A stretch of DNA of 64,000 bases from Halomonas halophila (GCF_030406665.1 NZ_CP129121.1:1054001-1118000); one strand, 5' to 3'; positions 42,722-52,253 are shown, counted from the stretch's first letter. Notes: generated by a model not told the origin, from the sequence alone. Program-made: numbers and translations.

Positions 42722-45532
42722 ATGCAACAGGCGCGCACCACTTGCCCCTACTGCGGCGTCGGCTGCGGCGTGACCGCCGACATCGAGGGCGGACGAATCA
42801 CCGACGTGGAGGGCGACGGCGACCACCCGGCCAACCACGGGCGGTTGTGCGTCAAGGGGGCGGCGCTGGCCGAGACCCTGGGCGATCATGGCCGCCTGAC
42901 GCGGCCACGGGTCGATGGCGTCGAGGTCGACTGGGACACCGCGCTCGATGCGGTGGCCAGCCGCCTCCAGGCCACCCGAGCATCCGCCGGCGATCACGCC
43001 GTGGCGGCCTATCTCTCCGGCCAGCTGCTGACCGAGGACTATTACGTCGCCAACAAGCTGTTCAAGGGCTTTCTCGGCACGCCGCACCTGGATACCAACT
43101 CGCGGCTGTGCATGGCCTCGGCGGTGGCCGCCTACAAGCGTTCGCTGGGCGCCGATGCCGTGCCCTGCAGCTACGAGGACCTGGAGGAGGCCGAGCTGGT
43201 GGTACTGGTGGGCTCCAACCTGGCCTGGAACCACCCGGTGCTCTACCAGCGGCTGCGCACCGCCAAGAGCCGCAACCCGCTGATGCGGGTGGTTGTGATC
43301 GACCCGCGGGTCACCGACAGCTGCGAGATCGCCGACCTGTATCTGGGACTCAGGCCCGGCACTGATGCCCGGCTGTTCACCGGCCTGCTGGCGTGGATGG
43401 CCGACAAGGGCCGGCTCGACGACGTCTATCTGGTGCAGCATACCGCCGGGCTCGACGAGGCCCTGGCCGCGGCCCGCGAGGACGACGTGTCCATCTCGGC
43501 CATCGCCGCCGACTGCGACGTCGACGCCGAGCGCCTGGAGACCTTCTTCTACTGGTTCGCCAGCCAGCTGCACGTGGTGACCCTCTATTCCCAGGGCATC
43601 AACCAGTCGTCCAGCGGCACCGACAAGTGCCAGGCGATCATCAACTGCCACCTGGCCGGCGGCAAGATCGGCCTGCCCGGCGCCGGGCCCTTCTCGATCA
43701 CCGGCCAGCCCAACGCCATGGGCGGCCGCGAGGTGGGCGGGCTGGCCAACCAGCTCGCCGCCCACATGGACTACGACTCGGTCGGCGCCCCCGACCGCGT
43801 GACGCGCTTCTGGGCCACCGAGCATCTGACGCCGAGCCTGCCCGAGGCGCCGGGGCACAAGGCGGTGGCGCTGTTCGAGGCCATCGAGCGCGGCGAGATC
43901 CAGGCGCTGTGGGTGATGGCCACCAACCCGGCGGTCAGCCTGCCCGACGCCAATCGGGTGCGGGCGGCGCTCGAGAAGTGCCCGCTGGTGATCGTCTCCG
44001 AATGCATGGCCGACACCGACCTGCTGCCCTATGCCGATATCGTGCTGCCGGCGTCGTCGTGGTCGGAGAAGGATGGCACCATGACCAACTCCGAGCGGCG
44101 CATCTCGCGCCAGCGCGGCATGCTGCCGCCGCCCGGGGAGGCGCGCCACGACTGGTGGATCGTCTGCGAGGCGGCGCGCCGGCTGGGCTTCGGCGAGGCC
44201 TTCGACTACAGCCACCCCGGCGATATCTTCGCCGAGCACGCGCGGCTCTCCGGCTTCGAGAACGCCCCCGGCGTCCCGGGCAGCGAGGCGCGGCTGTTCG
44301 ACATCTCGGCGCTGGCGGAGCTCGACCGCGCCGGTTATGACGCCCTGGCGCCGATCCAGTGGCCGGTGACCGCCGCATCGCCCCGTGGCACCGCACGGCT
44401 GTTCGAGGACGGCCGCTTCGCCACCGCGGACGGCCGGGCACGACTGCTGCCGGTGCGACCGCGCGGCCCCGAGCAGGCGCTCAGCGCCGAGCGCCCGCTG
44501 CGCCTCAACACCGGCCGGGTGCGCGACCAGTGGCACACCATGACCCGCACCGCCCGGGCGCCGCGGCTGATGAATCACCGCGCCGAGCCCTTCATCGAGA
44601 TCACTCCGGAAGACGCGGCGGCGTTCGGCGTGGGCGACCAGCAGCTGGCGAAGCTGACCGGCGCCGGCGGCGAGTATAGCGCCCGGGTAAGACTGACCAA
44701 GGGCCAGCGCCGCGGCGAGGCCTTCGTGCCCATGCACTGGACCGACCGCTTCAGCGGCGCGGCGCGCACCGGCAGCCTGCTCGCCGCCCATCTCGACCCG
44801 ATCTCCGGCCAGCCTGAATCGAAGCACGGCGCGGTGAGCCTGGCGCCGCTGGCGGTGGGCTGGGAGGCGACCCTGCTGATCGCCCCCGGCGAATCCGGCG
44901 AGGCCGGCGACTTCGAGGGCCGCGACGACGGCGCCTACTGGGCGCGCATCCCGCTGGCCCACTGCCAGCGCTGGCAGCTGGCCGGGGGCGAGCCTGGCGA
45001 CCAGAGAGACTGGCTGGCCTGGGCACGCCACTGGCTGCCTACGGCGCCGACCCTGTGGAGCGACGATCCGGCCGGCGGCCGGCTGCGCGCCGCGGGCCTC
45101 GAGGGCGGCCGGCTGCGCTGGTGGCTGATGGTGGCGCCGCCCGCCGAACTGCCGGGTCTGGCCTGGCTCGACGCGCGCTTCGCCGAGGACGCGCTCGAGG
45201 GCGACGCGCGCCGTCGGCTGCTGGCCGGCTGCGACGCCGGCGAGGCCGATGTCGGCCCGCTGGTGTGCAGCTGCCATCAGGTGGGCCAGACGACCATCGT
45301 CGAGGCCATCCGCGCCGGCGACGCCAGCGTCGAGGCGCTGGGTGCGCGGCTCGCCTGCGGCACCCAGTGCGGCAGCTGCATTCCCGAGCTCAAGTCGCTG
45401 CTAGAGGAGCATGCTTCGGACACCGTCGACGCCGGCGCCGATACCGATTCCCAGACGCCCGATGCCAATACACAAGAGGAGAGTGGCCATGCGCGCTCCG
45501 AGCAAGCCAAGACCCCCGTTCGCGTCGCCTGA
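42722..45532 (+). CDS. nasA: Assimilatory nitrate reductase catalytic subunit
   Basis: A protein of 936 residues that reduces nitrate to nitrite in the cytoplasm. The N-terminal 4Fe-4S site is CPYCGVGCGV (about 8-17), and the molybdopterin domains show NSRLCMASAVAAYKRSLGAD, GINQSSSGTDK and TGQPNAMGGREVGGLANQL. The C-terminal BFD-like [2Fe-2S] module has CSCHQVGQTTIVEAI and CGTQCGSC. No Tat signal is present, as expected for Nas. ATG 42722 follows GAGGAGAG; the longer upstream frame covers the promoter and leader. The stop lies 44 nt inside the cobA frame. Confidence 0.93.
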   Translation: MQQARTTCPYCGVGCGVTADIEGGRITDVEGDGDHPANHGRLCVKGAALAETLGDHGRLTRPRVDGVEVDWDTALDAVASRLQATRASAGDHAVAAYLSGQLLTEDYYVANKLFKGFLGTPHLDTNSRLCMASAVAAYKRSLGADAVPCSYEDLEEAELVVLVGSNLAWNHPVLYQRLRTAKSRNPLMRVVVIDPRVTDSCEIADLYLGLRPGTDARLFTGLLAWMADKGRLDDVYLVQHTAGLDEALAAAREDDVSISAIAADCDVDAERLETFFYWFASQLHVVTLYSQGINQSSSGTDKCQAIINCHLAGGKIGLPGAGPFSITGQPNAMGGREVGGLANQLAAHMDYDSVGAPDRVTRFWATEHLTPSLPEAPGHKAVALFEAIERGEIQALWVMATNPAVSLPDANRVRAALEKCPLVIVSECMADTDLLPYADIVLPASSWSEKDGTMTNSERRISRQRGMLPPPGEARHDWWIVCEAARRLGFGEAFDYSHPGDIFAEHARLSGFENAPGVPGSEARLFDISALAELDRAGYDALAPIQWPVTAASPRGTARLFEDGRFATADGRARLLPVRPRGPEQALSAERPLRLNTGRVRDQWHTMTRTARAPRLMNHRAEPFIEITPEDAAAFGVGDQQLAKLTGAGGEYSARVRLTKGQRRGEAFVPMHWTDRFSGAARTGSLLAAHLDPISGQPESKHGAVSLAPLAVGWEATLLIAPGESGEAGDFEGRDDGAYWARIPLAHCQRWQLAGGEPGDQRDWLAWARHWLPTAPTLWSDDPAGGRLRAAGLEGGRLRWWLMVAPPAELPGLAWLDARFAEDALEGDARRRLLAGCDAGEADVGPLVCSCHQVGQTTIVEAIRAGDASVEALGARLACGTQCGSCIPELKSLLEEHASDTVDAGADTDSQTPDANTQEESGHARSEQAKTPVRVA

Positions 45533-46484
45533 CGCCCTGCGCCGCGGTTTCTCTGCCCTGGCACGGCTGGGTTCGGCTAGGTTGGGGCTGGGCCTGTCGC
45601 CCCGCTGGAGGTCCGGTCGCGTCGGCGAAGCGGAGGATGATGCCGCGCGTCTCTCGCTGCGCGGCGAGTGTCGCCCCGGGCGGGTCTATCTGGTCGGCGC
45701 CGGCAGCGGCGACGTCGAGCTGCTGACGCTGAAGGCCGCGCGGCTGCTGGCTCAGGCCGATGCCGTGGTCTACGACCGGCTGGTCGGCAAGGAGGTGCTG
45801 GCGCTGATTCCCGCCGGCCGCGAGCGCTACTATGTCGGCAAGGCCAGCGGCCACCACAGCGTGCCCCAGGACGAGATCGGCGCGCTGCTGGTGACGCTGG
45901 CGGGGCAGGGCAAGTCGGTGGTGCGTCTCAAGGGCGGCGATCCCGGGGTGTTCGGCCGCATGGGCGAGGAGCTCGCCGCCCTGGCCGAGGCCGGCGTCTC
46001 GGCGGAGATCGTCCCCGGCATCACCGCCGCCTCGGCGGCCTGCGCCTCGATGGGCATCCCGCTGACCGATCGCGCCCATGCCCAGCAGCTGCGCTTCATC
46101 ACCGCGCAGCTGTGCCGCGAGGGCGGGGCGCCGGATTGGCAGGCGCTGGCCCGCCGCGACGAGACCCTGGTGTTCTACATGGGCCTGGCCAAGGTCGAGG
46201 CGATCTGCGCCGGGCTGCGTGGCGCGGGGCTGCCCGACGACTGGCCGATCATGCTGGTGGCCAACGCCAGCCAGCCCGAGCAGGCCGCGCTGGTCGGCAC
46301 CCTGGGCGACATGCCGGCGCGCCTCGCCGAGACGCCGCTGCCGTCCCCCTGCCTGATCGTGGTGGGCAGCGTGGTGCGCATGGCCGATTGGACGCCGGCC
46401 CCGTGGCCGCCGGCGTGGGCCTCGCCGCTGGCCCAGCGTGCGTCATCTTCCTGTCACGCCCGTGGCGCATCATCCCGAGTCTGA
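45489..46484 (+). CDS. cobA: Uroporphyrinogen-III C-methyltransferase (SUMT)
   Basis: A protein of 331 residues; the SUMT domain begins near residue 60 (GRVYLVGAGSGDVELLTLKA). It continues with VVYDRLVGKEVLALIP, VVRLKGGDPGVFGRMGEE, VPGITAASAACASMGIPLTD and MGLAKVEAI. It methylates uroporphyrinogen III to precorrin-2, the siroheme precursor needed by NirB. Start and nasA stop overlap by 44 nt, with GAGGAGAG before ATG 45489. The first 60 residues are Arg/Ala-rich and not conserved, so a later start is possible. Confidence 0.9.
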   Translation: MRAPSKPRPPFASPDALRRGFSALARLGSARLGLGLSPRWRSGRVGEAEDDAARLSLRGECRPGRVYLVGAGSGDVELLTLKAARLLAQADAVVYDRLVGKEVLALIPAGRERYYVGKASGHHSVPQDEIGALLVTLAGQGKSVVRLKGGDPGVFGRMGEELAALAEAGVSAEIVPGITAASAACASMGIPLTDRAHAQQLRFITAQLCREGGAPDWQALARRDETLVFYMGLAKVEAICAGLRGAGLPDDWPIMLVANASQPEQAALVGTLGDMPARLAETPLPSPCLIVVGSVVRMADWTPAPWPPAWASPLAQRASSSCHARGASSRV

Positions 46485-46563
46485 CTCGATGCCGACGATG
46501 CGGTGCAGGAAGGCGTCTCATCGTCGGCCGGATAAGAAGACGTCTGACCGTGAGGAGACCAGG

Positions 46564-48696
46564 ATGAGCAAGGAAATCGAAGATCATCGCCTGTTGAACC
46601 CGAGCAGCAACGAGCCGTTCTCCTCGGTGCTGGAGAAGCATGTCTCGCGCCGTCGCGTGATGCAGGGCGGACTCGGCATGGCGGCCATGGCGATGCTGGG
46701 CGGCTTCGGCATGGGCGGTCTGGCCGGGCGTGCCGAGGCCGCGGGCGCCGAGAAGACGCCGCTGTCGCTGGCCTTCGAGGCCATTCGTGGTTCACGTACC
46801 GACGCCGTGGTCGTGCCGGCCGGCTATACCGCTCAGGTGCTGATTCCCTGGGGGACGCCGCTCAACGGCCAGGCCCCGGCCTGGCGCGAGGACCTGGCCT
46901 TTACCGCCGACATCCAGGCCAACAGCGTCGGCATGCACCACGACGGCATGCACCACTTCGCCCTGGACGAGGGCTCTGCCTCGCGCCGCTTCCTGCTGGC
47001 GATGAACAACGAGTACATCGACCAGGCCGCCCTCTGGGCGCCCAAGGGCGGGCCCACCAACGCCGAGCAAGGCAAGCGTCCGGCCGAGGAGGTGCGCACC
47101 GAGATCAACGCCCATGGCGTGACCGTGGTCGAGCTGCAGAAGATGGACGGCGGTCGCTGGGGCCACGTGGCGGATTCCTCCTATAACCGCCGCTATACCA
47201 GCGCCACCGAGATGGCGCTGAGTGGCCCGGTGGCGGGCAGCGACTACGTCAAGACCAAGTACTCCCCTGACGGCACCCTGACGCGCGGTACCAACAACAA
47301 CTGCGCCAACGGCTATACCCCCTGGGGGACCTACCTGACCTGCGAGGAGAACTGGCCGGGCTACTTCATCAAGGATGCCGACCGCCAGCTCGACGACGAT
47401 CGCCTCGGGATTTCCACCGGGCGTGGCCGCTACGGCTGGGAAACCGCCGCCGGCGATGCCAGCGAGCGCAACGACGAGTTCGCTCGCTTCAATGCCACCC
47501 CGACGGGCGACTCGGCCCTCGACGACTATCGCAACGAGCCGCGCACCTTCGGCTACATCGTCGAGATCGATCCCTACACCGGCGAACGCGCCGTCAAGCG
47601 CACCGCCCTGGGGCGCTTCCGTCACGAGGGCTGCTGGCCGGGCAAGCTGGTCGCCGGCGAGCCAGTGGTGTTCTACACCGGTCACGACTCGCGCAACGAG
47701 TACATCTACAAGTTCGTCTCCGAGGCCCTCTGGGACCCGGCGGATGCCAACCGCCCGGGCGCCGACGTCGATCGCCTGGCGCTCGGCGCCAAGTACATGG
47801 ACGCGGGCACCCTCTACGTGGCCCGCTTCGATGCCGACGGCTCCGGCGAGTGGTTGCCGCTGACCCCGGACGCCGAGACCCGCGACGGGCGCACCCTCGC
47901 CGAGGCCCTGGGCCTGGCCGCGGACGATCAGGCCGGCGTGATCATCCACACCTGCGACGCCGCCGACCTGATGGGCGCCACGCCCATGGACCGCCCGGAG
48001 TGGGGCGCGGTGGACCCGGCCTCCGGCGAGGTCTACATGACCCTGACCAACAACTCCCAGCGCACCGAGGAAGGTACTGCCGCGACCTACACCAACGACG
48101 GCGACGATATTCAGGAAACGGGTGTGGGCTATGCCACGGCGCCGACCAACGCCGCCAATCCGCGGGCCGAGAACGAGGGCGGCCAGGTGATTCGCTGGCG
48201 CGAGCATGCCGGCTCGACGCGCTTCGACTGGGAGGTGTTCGTGTTCGGCGCGGCGGCCGGCGATGCCGATAACCTCTCCGGGCTGACCGAGCTCAACCAG
48301 TTCGCCAGCCCCGACGGTCTGCACTACGACGATCGCGGCGACGGCCAGGGCATCCTGTGGATCGAGACCGACAACGGCTACACCAACGTGACGGAGTACA
48401 CCAACGACCAGGTGCTGGCGGTGGTGCCCCAGAACGTCAGCCAGGCCGAGGGCGATGCCTCGGTGGTCGGCGGCGGTGACCAGGCCCGGCTCAAGCGCTT
48501 CGCGGTCGGTCCCAACGGCTGCGAGGTGACCGGCATCTGCTTCACGCCGGACAAGACGGCGATGTTCATCAACATCCAGCACCCCGGGAACTGGCCGGCC
48601 GGCGATGACGCCACCGCCGAGACCCAGGGCAGCGTGCGGCCGCGGGCCTCCACGGTGGTGATCCAGCGCGAGGACGGTGGCCGCATCGGCGTCTGA
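46564..48696 (+). CDS. phoX: PhoX family phosphatase (DUF839), Tat-exported
   Basis: A protein of 710 residues. The twin-arginine signal HVSRRRVMQGGLGMAAMAM ends near residue 60. PhoX features include SVGMHHDGMHHFALDEG, NNNCANGYTPWGTYLTCEEN, GRFRHEGCWPG, VFYTGHDSRNEYIYKF and CFTPDKTAMFINIQHPGNW. It is a periplasmic Ca/Fe alkaline phosphatase that releases phosphate from organic esters. CTGTCAC near 46451 resembles one half of a Pho box only. GAGGAG of GAGACCAGG type spacing precedes ATG 46564, and a strong terminator follows. Confidence 0.9.
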   Translation: MSKEIEDHRLLNPSSNEPFSSVLEKHVSRRRVMQGGLGMAAMAMLGGFGMGGLAGRAEAAGAEKTPLSLAFEAIRGSRTDAVVVPAGYTAQVLIPWGTPLNGQAPAWREDLAFTADIQANSVGMHHDGMHHFALDEGSASRRFLLAMNNEYIDQAALWAPKGGPTNAEQGKRPAEEVRTEINAHGVTVVELQKMDGGRWGHVADSSYNRRYTSATEMALSGPVAGSDYVKTKYSPDGTLTRGTNNNCANGYTPWGTYLTCEENWPGYFIKDADRQLDDDRLGISTGRGRYGWETAAGDASERNDEFARFNATPTGDSALDDYRNEPRTFGYIVEIDPYTGERAVKRTALGRFRHEGCWPGKLVAGEPVVFYTGHDSRNEYIYKFVSEALWDPADANRPGADVDRLALGAKYMDAGTLYVARFDADGSGEWLPLTPDAETRDGRTLAEALGLAADDQAGVIIHTCDAADLMGATPMDRPEWGAVDPASGEVYMTLTNNSQRTEEGTAATYTNDGDDIQETGVGYATAPTNAANPRAENEGGQVIRWREHAGSTRFDWEVFVFGAAAGDADNLSGLTELNQFASPDGLHYDDRGDGQGILWIETDNGYTNVTEYTNDQVLAVVPQNVSQAEGDASVVGGGDQARLKRFAVGPNGCEVTGICFTPDKTAMFINIQHPGNWPAGDDATAETQGSVRPRASTVVIQREDGGRIGV

Positions 48697-48735
48697 TCGC
48701 GCCGCCTCTTCCATGCCCCTTTCCTTGTCCCAATG

Positions 48736-48774
48736 CGAAGCGCCCCCGGCATCTGCCGGGGGCGCTTCGTTTCG
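48736..48774 (+). terminator. phoX terminator
   Basis: CGAAGCGCCCCCGGC-ATCT-GCCGGGGGCGCTTCG is a 15-pair perfect stem followed by TTTCG. It also faces the convergent GFA gene. Confidence 0.85.
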
Positions 48775-48816
48775 TCGAGCAGGCGGCTGGGGCCGAAACC
48801 TAGCCGAGGCACGGCT

Positions 48817-49245
48817 TCAGTCGTCGCCTCGCTCGAAGGCCTCGAACACCTCGCGACCGGTGAGGTCGCGGGTGTCGTTGGCGAAGGCGTACCAGGGGGG
48901 CTTCTCGTCGATGAAGATCTGGCTGTCGAAGGTCCAGGCCTGGCCTACATCGACCAGCCCCGCCGGCACCGCATAGTGCTCGCCGGTCTTGAGGCGATAG
49001 AACAGATGCGTGCCGCAGTGGCGGCAGAAGGCGCGTTCGGCCCAGTCCGAGGAGGCGAAGACGGTGACGTTGTCCTCGCCCTCGAGATGGACGCTCGAGA
49101 CTGATTCCAGCGCCAGCAGCGGCCCGCCGCCCCAGGTGCGACACATCTGGCAGTGGCAGGCGCCGATGTTCTGGCGCGAGGCCTGCACCTCGAGGGCCAC
49201 GGCGCCGCACAGGCAGCTTCCGGTCAGGGTCATGGCGTCGTGCAT
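48817..49245 (-). CDS. GFA family (glutathione-dependent formaldehyde-activating enzyme-like) protein
   Basis: A protein of 142 residues with GSCLCGAVALEV, ACHCQMCRTWGGG and FCRHCGTHLFYRL, the zinc-binding Cys pattern of the GFA/CENP-V fold. Family members are linked to glutathione-adduct chemistry, but a specific activity cannot be assigned. ATG 49233 is an alternative start. It is 22 nt after the peroxiredoxin gene on the same strand. Confidence 0.88.
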   Translation of the reverse strand: MHDAMTLTGSCLCGAVALEVQASRQNIGACHCQMCRTWGGGPLLALESVSSVHLEGEDNVTVFASSDWAERAFCRHCGTHLFYRLKTGEHYAVPAGLVDVGQAWTFDSQIFIDEKPPWYAFANDTRDLTGREVFEAFERGDD

Positions 49246-49266
49246 GGCATGCCTCCTCGGGCCGGC

Positions 49267-49755
49267 TCAGCCCTTGAGATGGGCCAGGATGGCGTCGGCG
49301 CTGCTGGCCTCGATCACGCCCTTCTGGGTGTCGACGCCCAGATATTCCACCACGCCGTCGTTGGCGACCAGCGCGAAGCGCTTGCTGCGCGTGCCCATGC
49401 CGCCGCCGCTGGCGTCCATGTCGAGGCCCAGGGCGCGGGTGAACTCGGCGTTGCCGTCGGCCAGCATGGTCATCGCCTGGGCGTTCTGGTCCTTCTGCCA
49501 GGCATCCATCACGAAGGCGTCATTGACCGCCATGCAGGCGATGGCATCGGCGCCGGCGGCGAGGATGTCATCGGCGTGCACCACGAAGCCCGGCATGTGG
49601 GTGTTGGAGCAGCCCGGGGTGAAGGCGCCGGGCACGGCGAACAGCACGACCTTGCGGCCGGCGAAGAAGTCGCCGATGGCGAGGTCCTCGGGGCCCTTGG
49701 GACCGTTGGTCTTGATCGTGACGTCGGGGAGGCGGTCACCGGTGGCGATCGTCAT
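49267..49755 (-). CDS. Peroxiredoxin, Prx5 type
   Basis: A protein of 162 residues that reduces peroxides with thiol electrons. The catalytic motif PGAFTPGCSNTHMPGF carries the peroxidatic Cys. VNDAFVMDAWQKDQNA and GTRSKRFALVANDGVVEYL are Prx5 hallmarks. There is no fused glutaredoxin, so an external reductant is used. AAGGAG precedes the start. It is grouped with the GFA and SDR genes. Confidence 0.93.
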   Translation of the reverse strand: MTIATGDRLPDVTIKTNGPKGPEDLAIGDFFAGRKVVLFAVPGAFTPGCSNTHMPGFVVHADDILAAGADAIACMAVNDAFVMDAWQKDQNAQAMTMLADGNAEFTRALGLDMDASGGGMGTRSKRFALVANDGVVEYLGVDTQKGVIEASSADAILAHLKG

Positions 49756-49788
49756 GGGGTAGCTCCTTGTGATGAGGGGAAATCGGGA

Positions 49789-50478
49789 TCACGCGTCGGA
49801 CAGCGGCGGCGTGGGGCGAACCAGGATCTCGTTGACGTCCACGTGTGCCGGCTGGCCGAGTGCATAGAGCGCGGCCGCCGCGATATCGCGGGCCGCCAGG
49901 GCATGCTCGGGGGGCTCGTCGAAGAAGGGCGTGTCGACCATGCCCGGCTCGATCAGGGTCACGCGAATGCCGCTGCCACGCAACTCTTCCCGCAGGTTAT
50001 AGCCGAGACCTGTCACCGCCCACTTGGTGGCGCCGTACATCGAGCCTGGGATGGTGGCGCGACCCGCGGCCGAGCCGGTGAGCAGCATGTGGCCGCGCGT
50101 CCTTCGCAGCGCCGGCAGGGTGGCCTGCACGGTGAGCCCCAGGCCATAGACGTTGGTCAGCAGCATCTCTCGCCAGGCCTCGTGATCGGCGCCGCTGAAG
50201 CCGCCGGGCGAGCCGCCGCGGCCGGCATTGGCGAAGACTGCGTCGAGGCGTCCGAAGCGCTCGAGGATCTGTTCCACCATGGCCTGCTGGGCGGCCATGT
50301 CGGTCACGTCCAGGGCCACGCTCAGCACGTTCTCCGGCCCCAGCTCCTGGGTCAGGGGCTCGAGGCGCTCGCGCGCCCGGGCCGTCAGCACCAGCTTGTA
50401 GCCCTCGCGCGATGCCGCGCGGGCCGTGGCCGCACCGATGCCGCTGGAGGCGCCGGTGATCAACAGTACCTGTTCCAT
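49789..50478 (-). CDS. SDR family oxidoreductase
   Basis: A protein of 229 residues, a classical short-chain dehydrogenase. It has the TGASSGIGAATARAA cofactor loop, VFANAGRGG in place of NNAG, and the catalytic Ser in LLTGSAAGRATIPG. YGATKWA contains the Tyr and Lys. The substrate is unknown; YdfG-like 3-hydroxy acid dehydrogenases are close in form. AAGGAGAG stands before ATG 50478, which replaces a longer frame without ribosome site. Confidence 0.88.
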   Translation of the reverse strand: MEQVLLITGASSGIGAATARAASREGYKLVLTARARERLEPLTQELGPENVLSVALDVTDMAAQQAMVEQILERFGRLDAVFANAGRGGSPGGFSGADHEAWREMLLTNVYGLGLTVQATLPALRRTRGHMLLTGSAAGRATIPGSMYGATKWAVTGLGYNLREELRGSGIRVTLIEPGMVDTPFFDEPPEHALAARDIAAAALYALGQPAHVDVNEILVRPTPPLSDA

Positions 50479-50562
50479 TCCGCTCTCCTTGCCGGGGCAC
50501 AGTGTCTTCCAGAATGGCCATATCCCTCGGGGTCTGCAAACCCGTGGCCTGCCAACGATGAT

Positions 50563-50587
50563 GCCCCCGTCGCGGAACGACGGGGGC
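50563..50587 (-). terminator. narK terminator
   Basis: GCCCCCGTCG-CGGAA-CGACGGGGGC is a 10-pair perfect stem 21 nt after the narK stop. Confidence 0.75.
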
Positions 50588-50608
50588 GCCGGCGGGACGA
50601 GACAGGGC

Positions 50609-51958
50609 TCAGCGCAGCGACAGCGCGCCTTCTTCCGCACCGCTGGCGGCCTCGCGGTAGGCGGCCTGTTCCTCGGCCTCGACCTCGGGCGAGAAGCGCA
50701 CCACCAGGGCGCACAGGGAGGCGAGGATCACGGCGATGCCGAGATAGAACAGCCCCTGCTGGTAGGAGAGCGACTCGGCGCGGAACAGGAAACCGGCGGC
50801 GACCGCTCCGGCGTTGCCGCCGGCGCCGACGATGCCTGCCACCGCGCCCAGCGCCTTCTTGTTGATGAAGGGCACCACGCCGAAGGTCGCGCCCTCGGCC
50901 ATCTGCACGAACAGGCTGAACACCAGCATGATGCCGATAGCCAGCGCCAGCACATGCATCTGCGAGAAGAACATCAGTGCCACGCCTTCGCACAGCATGG
51001 CGATGAACAGCCAGCGGACCCGGCCCTTGAGCCCGCCCTGGCGGGCGAACAGGTCGGAGAAGATGCCGCCCAGGGTGCGCGCGAAGAGATTCATCAGCCC
51101 GAACAGGCCGGCGATCATGCCGGCGGTGGCCAGGCTCAGGTCGAAGTTGTCGAAGTAATAGATGGCGGCGATGTTGTTGATGGTCAGCTCGACGCCGAAG
51201 CAGGCGGCGTAGACCACGAACAGGGCCCAGACGCGCACGTCCTTGGCGGCGGCCTTGAAGCTGGCGCCCATGCCGTGCTCGCCGCTGGCCGGCGGCAGCT
51301 CGCCGCGGGCGCGCAGCTCATCGAAGTTGCCGTCCGGGGCATCCTGGGTGAAGCGGTAGTAGGCGATGCCGGTGAGCAGCATCACGATCCCCGGCACGAC
51401 CATCGCCAGGCGCCAGCCGAGGGTCTCGCTGACGCCGAGCATCAGGATGCCGGAGAAGATCAGCGGCATCACGATCTGGGTGGTGCCGCCGCCGAGGTTG
51501 CCCCAGCCGGCGGAGGTGGCGTTGGCGGTGCCCACCACGTTGGGGGCGAACATCACCGAGGTGTGGTACTGGGTGATCACGAAGGAGGCGCCGATGGCGC
51601 CGATGGCCAGGCGCGCCAGCAGGAAGGTCTCGAAGCTGTCGGCCAGGCCGATGCTCATCACCGGCAGCGCCCCCAGGCACAGCAGCCAGGTATAGGCGCG
51701 GCGCGGGCCGATGCGGTCGCACAGTACGCCGATGACCAGGCGCACCACGATGGTGATGGCCACCGAGGCGATGATGGTGTTGCCGATCTGGGTCTTGGTC
51801 AGCCCGAGGTCGTCTCGCACCACCGCCATCAGCGGGGCGATGCCGAACCAGCCGAAGAAGCAGAGGTGGAAGGCGAACCACGAGAAGTGGAAGGCACGCA
51901 TCTGCGGCATCTTCCCGTTGAGCAGACGGATCCTGTTGGCCTTGTTGCGGATTTCCAT
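50609..51958 (-). CDS. narK: Nitrate/nitrite transporter, MFS NNP family
   Basis: A protein of 449 residues with twelve helices. Motifs of the NNP group are FHFSWFAFHLCFFGWFGIAP, GPRRAYTWLLCLGALPVM, TANATSAGWGNLGGGTTQIV and VAGIVGAGGNAGAVAAGFLF. The paired glycine-rich nitrate signatures and membrane arginines are present. It imports nitrate for the nas system. GAGGT precedes ATG 51958. A sigma-54-like promoter and NtrC-like site upstream tie it to the nas genes 5 kb away. Confidence 0.93.
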   Translation of the reverse strand: MEIRNKANRIRLLNGKMPQMRAFHFSWFAFHLCFFGWFGIAPLMAVVRDDLGLTKTQIGNTIIASVAITIVVRLVIGVLCDRIGPRRAYTWLLCLGALPVMSIGLADSFETFLLARLAIGAIGASFVITQYHTSVMFAPNVVGTANATSAGWGNLGGGTTQIVMPLIFSGILMLGVSETLGWRLAMVVPGIVMLLTGIAYYRFTQDAPDGNFDELRARGELPPASGEHGMGASFKAAAKDVRVWALFVVYAACFGVELTINNIAAIYYFDNFDLSLATAGMIAGLFGLMNLFARTLGGIFSDLFARQGGLKGRVRWLFIAMLCEGVALMFFSQMHVLALAIGIMLVFSLFVQMAEGATFGVVPFINKKALGAVAGIVGAGGNAGAVAAGFLFRAESLSYQQGLFYLGIAVILASLCALVVRFSPEVEAEEQAAYREAASGAEEGALSLR

Positions 51959-52083
51959 GGGGGTACCTCGTCGAATGACGTTCGAACACGCGATCTCTTG
52001 GGCCTTCGCCGTTGAAGGTCGGGTCCGACGCACTCGTACCCCGAGGGGCCTGGTCCACGTCTGGCGCTTACTGCCGATACTTA

Positions 52084-52099
52084 TGCATAAGCATTGCCA
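52084..52099 (-). promoter_or_regulatory. Sigma-54-like promoter of narK
   Basis: TGGCAATGCTTATGCA has GG and GC at the right 10-bp spacing; one base of the -12 TTGC is changed to ATGC. Transcription would start near 52072. The site overlaps the palindrome CTTATGCATAAG. Confidence 0.5.
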
Positions 52100-52177
52100 G
52101 GGTGTCGGGAATTCCGCTTATTCAGCACGTTAGATATTTTTCCGGGAGAGCGGGGGGCGCCGAGGACGGCGCGGTAT

Positions 52178-52214
52178 GGCGCATGACCGGGCCGGTCTGG
52201 CCCGGTCATGCGCC
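52178..52214. repeat. 16-pair perfect inverted repeat
   Basis: GGCGCATGACCGGGCC-GGTCT-GGCCCGGTCATGCGCC lies between the narK promoter region and the end of the L,D-transpeptidase gene. The stem is strong enough to stop RNA polymerase, but there is no T tract. It overlaps one half of an NtrC-like site. Confidence 0.8.
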
Positions 52215-52225
52215 GATGTGGTGCT
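52209..52225 (-). promoter_or_regulatory. NtrC-like site upstream of narK
   Basis: TGCGCC-GATGT-GGTGCT matches TGCACC-N5-GGTGCA at 10 of 12 positions, about 145 bp before the predicted narK start. Confidence 0.4.
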
Positions 52226-52253
52226 TGTGGCAGCGAGACGTGGCTGGGAGACG

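Noticed and set aside
46445..46470. Pho box before phoX
   Set aside because: Only one CTGTCAC half is visible, without the second half at the proper spacing.
52178..52214. Intrinsic terminator of the small L,D-transpeptidase gene
   Set aside because: The stem is excellent, but neither strand has a T tract; it is listed as an inverted repeat only.
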